Positions 49,844 to 58,800 of a DNA stretch of 64,000 nt are shown piece after piece. Under the pieces are notes generated by a model. It ran no database searches. It was given only the letters and a program-made list of their open reading frames with translations, and was not told the origin of the DNA. This stretch comes from Cotesia glomerata. Taxonomy: Eukaryota; Arthropoda; Insecta; Hymenoptera; Braconidae. The stretch spans positions 10,485,813 to 10,549,812 of the forward strand of contig NC_058165.1 of assembly GCF_020080835.1 (NCBI RefSeq). The letters run 5' to 3'. Position 1 is the stretch's first letter. Each line of letters begins with the position of its first letter. Position numbers and translations under genes: made by a program.

Positions 49844-52800
49844 TCCGGACATCATCGTGAAAACATTCAGGGAAGCTTCCTAGGACCTCATAACGTCAAG
49901 ATCTAATGAAAACTCGATTTTCGAAAAACGGGGTAAAACCAATAACTTTCCGATTTTTGAAAATTTTCAATTTTCTTAGCGGGAAGTTAAAAAGTTAAAA
50001 TCTAAAAATCTGGGTCGCTATAGTTTGTGAAAAAAAATCAAAATAAATTAAAAAAAAAATTTGTAACCTCAAAAAACCGTTCTGCTTACAGTATATACGG
50101 GGTATTCCATGCCAAATCGACCACTTTTGAACTCGACCCCTTTAAATTTTGCTGAAACATTTCCATTCTTTTCTACCCTTTGAAAAACACTTTTGAGAAT
50201 TTTTTCAAATTTTTTTGGCCAACCCAAAAAAAGTTATGAATTTTTCAAAAAAACGGCTTTTTTATTTTCAAATAGCCATAACTTTTTTAGGCATCGACTT
50301 TTGGGTACCTTTTTTTTTTAAAATTTTTGTTTTTAAATGAACTTTTTGAAAAAATATATCAGAAAATTAAATATCATCAATTCTTCAAAATAATCGGCTT
50401 TTTTTGACCAAAACCGTTATTTTTTGGAAGTTCGACAGTTTTTTTTTTTTTTTTTTTCTCAAAAAAAACTTCAATTAATATGACAACTTTTCCCGTCCAT
50501 CTCGGAGTGGCTCGGATTTTTTTTAAATTTTTTTTATTCAATTGAAAAAAAATTGTCAAATTTTGAAAAATGGAAAAAAAATTTTTTTTCTAAGTTATTT
50601 CTATAATAAAATAAATGTAATTTAAATGTTTTGTGGTATAATATCCTTAATTTATAAGCTTATAAAACGATAGTAAATACTAAGATTCAAATTTGAACAT
50701 ATCAGTAATATCGATAATCTAGGGTATGACAATTATGGACTTATCTATAGTCAGTATAGTAAAAAACTATACGCTAGTATGTTTCGATTCATAAGTAAGG
50801 CTGTCACGCTCATATCCAAACATAACCTGTTAACCTTTTGTGTGATGTAGTGAGAGATTTTTGTCATTCCATTTTTTAAATAAGAGAATTATTGTTATAG
50901 TTGATTTGACCTTGTTTGAAAAGATAATTATCTTACTTCTACTCATCTACAGTGATTGGAATAATTTCATCGAGACATAATGGCATCAAAAATATTTTTC
51001 GATCGTTGTTGTAATCCATTTGATTTAGAATCACATTTTAAAAAAAAAAGTTTACGTCCAGCGACTGACATCATGAAAGTCACGTTGGGATTAAGTGATA
51101 ATTATTTATTATGCAGTTCGTGTCGAAACAAAGCTTTAAAATTGGTAAAGGAACAAACAAATACTAGTCATGATACTACCGTTGATGCAAGTGATCATGA
51201 AGATGATTCTAGTGATAACAATGAGAACAGTGATGGTGCTGACAGTGATAATAACACAACTGCCACAGATCTCCCGTTGTCCTCATCATTCCGTAAGTTT
51301 TTTTTAAATTATTTATACATTACTTGAATGCATTTTTAGCAGCTATACGATTCATTGTTTTTTTTAAGGTTCCTTGTCGTTTAATAGTGAACCCAAAGAT
51401 TCACAATCAAGCTCGGCATCCCAAGTTAGTGCTGCAACTCAATTACCCAGTATAAACGATGCATTGCGACTATTAAATCAATCGCCAATTCCTTCAAAAA
51501 AATTGAATGATTATCAATTTTTGAGTAATAAAATAAATCAGACGTCTGACAGCTTGAAAAAAATTTTGAACTCAACTGCTGACGAAGGATCAATTGATGA
51601 CGATGGTGAAAATTTTCGTTCATTAATTGAAAAGCTGCACGATAAATTCAATGATAAAGAAACAGAAAAGTCTTTAAAGATACAAATCTTAACCTTGTTA
51701 CCTGAAAAATGGGGTGAAAGACGTATTTGTAAAACTATGAATACATCAAGACATTTATCAAGAGTAGCAAAAAGTTGGTTGAAGAAAAGGTATACTTTCA
51801 ACACCTGAAACAAAATTAGGTAGGTATAGCGTAAAATCAATGGCTCTAATACATCTGAAGATTGATTCACTTAGCATTTTTTTTAGAGGGACGACAATTA
51901 CTGATCAAATATTATTGAAAATTGCGAATTTTACAACGATGATGAGTATAGTGCTTTGATGCCCGGCATGAAAGACTTTGTTTCAGTTCGAAATGATGAT
52001 GGTAATCGGGTACACGTCCAAAAACGGCTTGTTCTGTCTAATTTAAAGAACTTTACCAATGTTTCCGTGAAATAAACCCTGCAGAGAAAGTTGATTTTCG
52101 AAATTTGCTTCGTTACGGCCGAAACATTGTGTGTTAGCAGGAGCAAGTGGAACGCATACTATCTGTGTATGTACTATCCATCAAAACTTAAAGTTGATGA
52201 TGCTTGGTAATTATCCAATTTATTAATAATCATACGTGCCTAGATTTTCAGTTTACTCAATCACTTTTATTTCAGGTACAAATGTTCATTCTTTAACGAG
52301 GAATACAGAAAAGTCGTTGAAACACTATAATGATTGCTTGGACATGATAATATGTGAGACTCCAACAGAAAAATGTTATTTGGGTGGATGTAACAAGTGT
52401 CCAGGGGTAGATGAGTTGAGTAACATTTTACTGACATGTTTTGAGAATCAGGAAATCGAGAATGTCACGTACAAGCGTTGGGTATCAAAACCAAGGAGCA
52501 GTTTAGAAACTTTTTATACAGCCTACAGAAGAATTTATTGAAAATCTTTGTAGTGAATTGAAAGTTCTTCTACCTCACTCATTCATTGCAAAAGAACAAG
52601 CTAAGTTTTTAAAAACATTAAAGGAAACACTAAAACCAAATGAATATGTCATTATTTGTGATTTTGCAGAGAATTATGCGTTCGTAGTACAAAATGCAGC
52701 ATCTGGTTTTCACTGGAATAATGATCAGGCGACAGTTTTTCCGGTAGTTATTTATTATAAAGTAAATGACAAACTTGAACACAGAAGTTTAGTGATTATT

Positions 52801-55800
52801 TCAGACTGTAATAATCACGATGCTGTTGCTGTTCATGTTTTCATCAAAATAATAACTGATTATGTGAAAAGTCTTCCTGAACGCTGTAACAAGATTTATT
52901 ACTTTTCTGATGGGGCTCCTCAACAGTTTAAAAACTTTTAAAAATTTTGTTAATTTGTACTACCATGAAGATGATTTTGATATTCCTGCTGAATGGCATT
53001 TTTTGCAACTGCCCATGGCAAAGGTCCGTGTGATGGAATTGGTGGTATCCTCAAACGACTTGCAGCAAGAGCAAGTCTCCAGCTTGCGGTAGATAAACAA
53101 ATAACAACACCTATAGGACTTTACGAATGGACTTCTGATCCGGATAACTTGCCAAATATCATAGTCAAGTTTTCTCCAGAAGAAGACTATAATACAGCAT
53201 TGAACGACTTGAATGACAGATTTACAAAAACGAAACCAATTGTAGTAACTCAACAACTACATTGTGTAATCCCCGACAAAAATGGTTGTTTGTATGTAAA
53301 AAAATTCTCAAACTCTAATGAACATAGAATTTGTAAAATATTGTAACGCCAGAGAGAACATTAATGATTAAATTATTATATTGTTTTTGTAAAATCATTA
53401 AAAATTAACAATATTAATTAATAAGCTTAGTATTTACTATCGTTTTATAAGCTTATAAATTAAGGATATTATACCACAAAACATTTAAATTACATTTATT
53501 TTATTATAGAAATAACTTAGAAAAAAAAAATTTTTTTCCATTTTTCAAAATTTGACAATTTTTTCAATTGAATAAAAATTAAAAAATCCGAGCCACTCCG
53601 AGATGGACGGGAAAAGTTGTCATATTAATTGAAGTTTTTTTTGAGAAAAAAAAAAAAAAAAAACTGTCGAACTTCCAAAAAATAACGGTTTTGGTCAAAA
53701 AAAGCCGATTATTTTGAAGAATTGATGATATTTAATTTTCTGATATATTTTTTCAAAAAGTTCATTTAAAAACAAAAATTTTAAAAAAAAAAAAGGTACC
53801 CAAAAGTCGATGCCTAAAAAAGTTATGGCTATTTGAAAATAAAAAAGCCGTTTTTTTGAAAAATTCATAACTTTTTTTGGGTTGGCCAAAAAAATTTGAA
53901 AAAATTCTCAAAAGTGTTTTTCAAAGGGTAGAAAAGAATGGAAATGTTTCAGCAAAATTTAAAGGGGTCGAGTTCAAAAGTGGTCGATTTGGCATGGAAT
54001 ACCCCATACACACTCGATAGTCTGGCTTGAGAACGGAACTTGGCGCCAGACTCTATCGAGTCTGTTGATGTAACATCTAAAATAATGATACGAATCGTCA
54101 TTTTGATGATCCGTTATATAGCTGAATTCATTAAAAAATGACTATACGGCGTATGGTGAGAATAGCGATACATTTTCTCATTCTGACAATATTTTTCTCT
54201 GCGTGTAGATTTAACTAAATTTGATGGTCAATGTAACCAACAATAAGGTAATTCTTACGATTGCATCATGATAAAATTTATAAATCGTAATAACTATAAT
54301 ACAAAGATCATTGACGCTACCACCAAATTCTCACTATGTAGCTATATATAGATAAATCCGGCCATATCAGAAAATTATTTCACGGGTATTTTGTTTAGTA
54401 AGCAAAATAAAATTATAGAAGATCATTGCTGCTCATTCTTCTGATTCGAGCAGGTATTGAAGCTAGTTTTACAAAGTGAATGATTTAATTTTGATGGAAC
54501 TTATGCTGATTGACTTTTTATTAGCTTAGACTAATTAAAAAATCTTGACAACATTAACAAAAAAAATCTAATGTTATTGCTACTGAAGGATTATCTTTAT
54601 TCATTATTTCAGGTAGTTCAAAGACCACCCGTATTTACAGTGACTCCGCAACGTTTATACATGAGAAAACTTGGCGAAAGCTTGGAAATACCTTGCGATG
54701 CTCGAGATGGTGATCAGTCTCAACCACCCACAATCGTCTGGTTTAAAGTATGTTTTCCGTTCAATATAAATTTTTCCGTAATCTAAAAAAATTGTAGCGT
54801 TAGACACTTGTTCTTTTATTGTGCTTTGTAGCATACAATTTAGTTATCTATAATTCATTCTAGTCGCTTTCTATCTCGGACTCTGTTGTATTATAAATAA
54901 AATAAATAATTGCCATGATTACAAGGTTAATTATTTAGTTAATTTTAGTTTAGTTTAGTTTAGTTTAGAAGAGTAGGTAACTAAGTAAGTGGGTAACTAA
55001 CATTGAAGGGTTTATAAATAAAATAAATGAATACATAAATAAATTGGGGAAAAGTACTAACACAACCTTCGGTCAGAAGGACGGGTCACCACTCTCACAG
55101 GAACGGGCTATTCTCAATGGCGGAAATTTGACGATCGAACGGATTCAAGAGCAAGATCGGGGACTTTATCAGTGTGCTGCTAGTAATGAAGCAGCTACTG
55201 TAGTCGCTGATGCTGAACTAATGGTTTTGAATGTTCCTCCACGTGCTCCTTACAATCTTAATGCTAACACGAGCAAAGACTCGGTTACTCTCACTTGGGT
55301 TCCGGGATACGTCAGGCCGAAAATGGAGTATGCAGTTTGGTAAGTCATTTTTTCATCATTTTACATCGTAGTTTTAGTTAGCGGCTTAAAACAAAGAAAT
55401 CTTCCGATTTTTAATCGATAATTTGATGAATAATGATTAAAGATGAATCAGTAGTTTGAATTCATGTTTAAGATAAATGTTCTAGTAGTTCGGAAAAAAT
55501 GTAATCGCTTGTACTCTTGCGGAATTTTCTGTATTTAAAACCCCAGTTCTAATGCATGAGTTTTCAAAATTTGTGGTCATGACTTATCGTTAAGTTAATT
55601 ATCTATCGAAGAGCAAAGCGCTTTTTTTGGAAATTTCCATTTATTTATGCGTAAAATGCGTTTTAAGATTCTATTTGTTGTACAAGTATGACAGAGATAC
55701 TTCCATTTGTCCAATAGAGGGCAAGAGAGAAAAAAGTGTTAACCCTTCTTAATAAATGAAATTATTAGGAAGAATTTCACATTTAAAAAATAGTTTTAAT

Positions 55801-58800
55801 AAGTAATATGTTTAGGTATAGACCTACTGATACCACTGAGTGGAAGACAATGAAAATCCCATCGAAGAAAATCACAGAAGCCACTATTCTTAATCTTACA
55901 CCAGGGCGCGAATATGAATTTATGGTACTCAGTCAAGATAAACATGGAGATGGTATGTTCAGCAAGTCTATTCGAGTTTTAACGCAAAACAAAAATGGTA
56001 AATATTTATTTATTTATTTATTTTATTCTTTTTTATAATTATGAATTTACATAACAATGACTTAATAGTTTATATTTTGTTATTTCATCATTTTATCACA
56101 CCAAAAGTGCCGCAGTATTAAATATTAATAAAAGTTTTTCTTCTACCATATTTTTAAAAATTCAAAAAAAGCAAGCTTGTTACACTGAAAGAAAAAAATG
56201 AACAAAGTTGTAAAATAAGAAATTGATTTGTTGAAAATTTTCGACAATTTTATTTTTTAGCTGAAGAAATAAAAATTTTTTCATATAACCTGTATTGAAA
56301 ATGCGAGTTTCAATGCCTGTTGAGCCAACCGAAACTAGTCAATTTCAGACCAATGCGACTGTGTCGGGCAGGAATCAATTATTTCTTCCCGGCGGACAGA
56401 AAATGACGATTTTCTGCCCGCGAGATGAAGTTGCAGCTTTATTTTCAATCCTATCAATTGTTTGTTTATTTTATACCTTTATAATTGTCATTCTCACCGT
56501 TAACTGAACTGACATATTATAATTCTGTTATTAAGCATAAATAAGAATGATAAAAGAAAACTATTCAATTTATGAATAATTTTTGATCAAAAATAAACTA
56601 TTACTTTCTATTTTATTATAAGTTTTATAATAAATAGTATATTACATACCTAGGCCAGTAAAATAAGAAAAGTCTCAGATCACATGTAATTCTTGGCCGA
56701 GGCGAAGCCGAGGTTGACAAACATGTGATCTGAGGCTTTCTTATTTACTGGCCAAGGTGTGTATACTATTTTTCTGCTCGACGTAGCCGGAATGTGGCAA
56801 CTTTGTTTAGCGCAGCGGCCAGAAAGTTGCCACTTTCCGGCCGGAGGGCAGAAAATGGTATTTTCGCTATTCATCTGAAACTATCTAGTTCTGGTTGGCT
56901 CCAGACATTGAAACTAGCATTTTTAATGCAACTTATATGAAAAATATAATGTGTGACGCGGGATGAAACACGATTTCAGACCGAGTCACACAATATACTA
57001 TTCTCACAGTAATTTTCTTGTTAAAAAAAAGGTCTTTTTGATTTGAAAAAAAAAAATTTTATATACACAACTTGCGAATTTTCACCCGAAATTGTTTTTT
57101 AACGGCGAAAACGCGGAGTTTTGTGTACAGTTGCGACACGAGATTCTGAAAGCGTTTTATTATCGGAGTTCCCGTGAAATGTTGACAGTGTTTTCGCTGA
57201 GTATTCACAGAGTACTACCGGTTTTCTCACGGAGTGTTGTCCATATTCTCACGAAGTATCAACGGAGTATTCCCGGTGTTCTCACGGAGCGTCTACGGAG
57301 TACTGCTGGGTTTTCACGGAGTATTCTCAGAGTATTCACGGATTTTTGCTGTTTTTTTTTTTTTTTTAATATTAAAAAAGGAAAATGAAATAATTAGTAC
57401 ATAGTATTTTAGAATTAAATTAGACATTATGATCTTATTATTTTATGAAATAAAGTGACAGGTCTCAGGCAGAATCGAATGCGGTACCTTGCTTACCCCG
57501 GTATCAGGTTTACTATTAATCAAAATGTATTGGAATAAAATAAATTATTGGAATAAAATTTTTAATTAAATTTTTTAGATGCTTCTGTTGAGTATACTGA
57601 AAAAAAAAAAATTATTTCGAATTCATCATTTCTAAAGTATCTATGTCTTTCTAAAAACTCATGAAATAGAAAAATATGATGAATCAATAATTTATCCACA
57701 ATTACACAAACATATAAATAGAAAATATGATACACTATGTATATTGAAACTGAATTTTGTAATTTGAATTAAAAGTTGAGTATTAAGTGAATTTTCTATA
57801 GTGAACGATTTTTTTTTTTGGTTATTCGTTTTCATAAACAATACATAAGTTGTACTTGAGGTTGTTTGAAAAACCGAAAACTACTGCTAAAACTCCGCAA
57901 AAATCCTGTGGAAAGATCTCATTGACTCCGCAAATACTCCCGAAAAACTTCGGTGGAAAAACTCCATGAGAACACCGACAAAACTCCGAATAAATCCCGC
58001 GATAACACCGAAGAAACTCCGCAAAGATTCCGCTTGAACACCGGCAACACTCCATGGATACACCAAAAATACTCCACGAACACTCCGTAAGAGTACTGGC
58101 AATATTCCATGCATACTTCGTGAAAACACCGACAAAATACTCCGTGGATACTCAGTGAGAACACTGGGAATACTCCACGAAAACCTGAATAAAAGGCTGT
58201 TGGAATCTTGTGTCGTAACTGCACACAATACCCCGCGTTTACGCAGCTGAAACACCGCGTATACTCCGTTCATACTCTGATCAAACTCTAAAATGGAGTA
58301 TACTCTGCATAAAATTTGAGTTTACATTGGGTCGTCGAAACCACTAGAAATAAAGTTTATAATTGTTACTACATTAATTATTACATTATGTTCAGGACAA
58401 CTGAATCGGAATTTAGCATCAGAATTCAAAAGTACTCAAGGTAAATTTTTTCTCCTCCAAAATATATTATCGCTCATCATAAATGAAAAAATTACTAAAG
58501 TGATATTCTCTTTTTATATTTTTTTCAATATCAGAAAGTTTAGAGCCCCCACAAAATCTAAAAGTTCAAGTAACTGCTGAAGGGTATTTAGTAACGTGGG
58601 ATCCACCTTCGAACGCAAATATCAAACTCTATGTTGTAAGATGGTTCCGAGGGTCAACTGATGAGCATTTACACGGCAGAGCTGAAACTACAGACACATT
58701 CTATTTAAGTATGTGCTCATAAATTTTAACTCATTCGATAAAAAAAAAAAAAACGGTTTGCATAATTTTTCTTAATTAACACCAAAAAATATTGAAACTG

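Larger units (their letters stand above)
38002..54612. other. Intron 6 of bdl, 16.6 kb, transposon-filled
   Basis: Donor GTATGT at 38002 after the Ig3 exon, acceptor TTTCAG ending 54612. The flanking codons read SVVVQRPP across the junction, as in the fly protein. Holds the arrays and elements listed next. Confidence 0.85.

Noticed and set aside
8524..49995. Repeated R copies as a CRISPR-like or regulatory array
   Set aside because: Copies are long, dispersed and in both orientations, without regular spacers; they behave as dispersed mobile repeats.
54940..54972. TTTAG repeats as an interstitial telomere tract
   Set aside because: Only about four units and not the usual insect TTAGG; a short microsatellite is enough.
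57092..58273. Cys/Arg- and Phe/Ser-rich frames as secreted proteins
   Set aside because: They are translations of the CGGAGTATT iterons in both directions.
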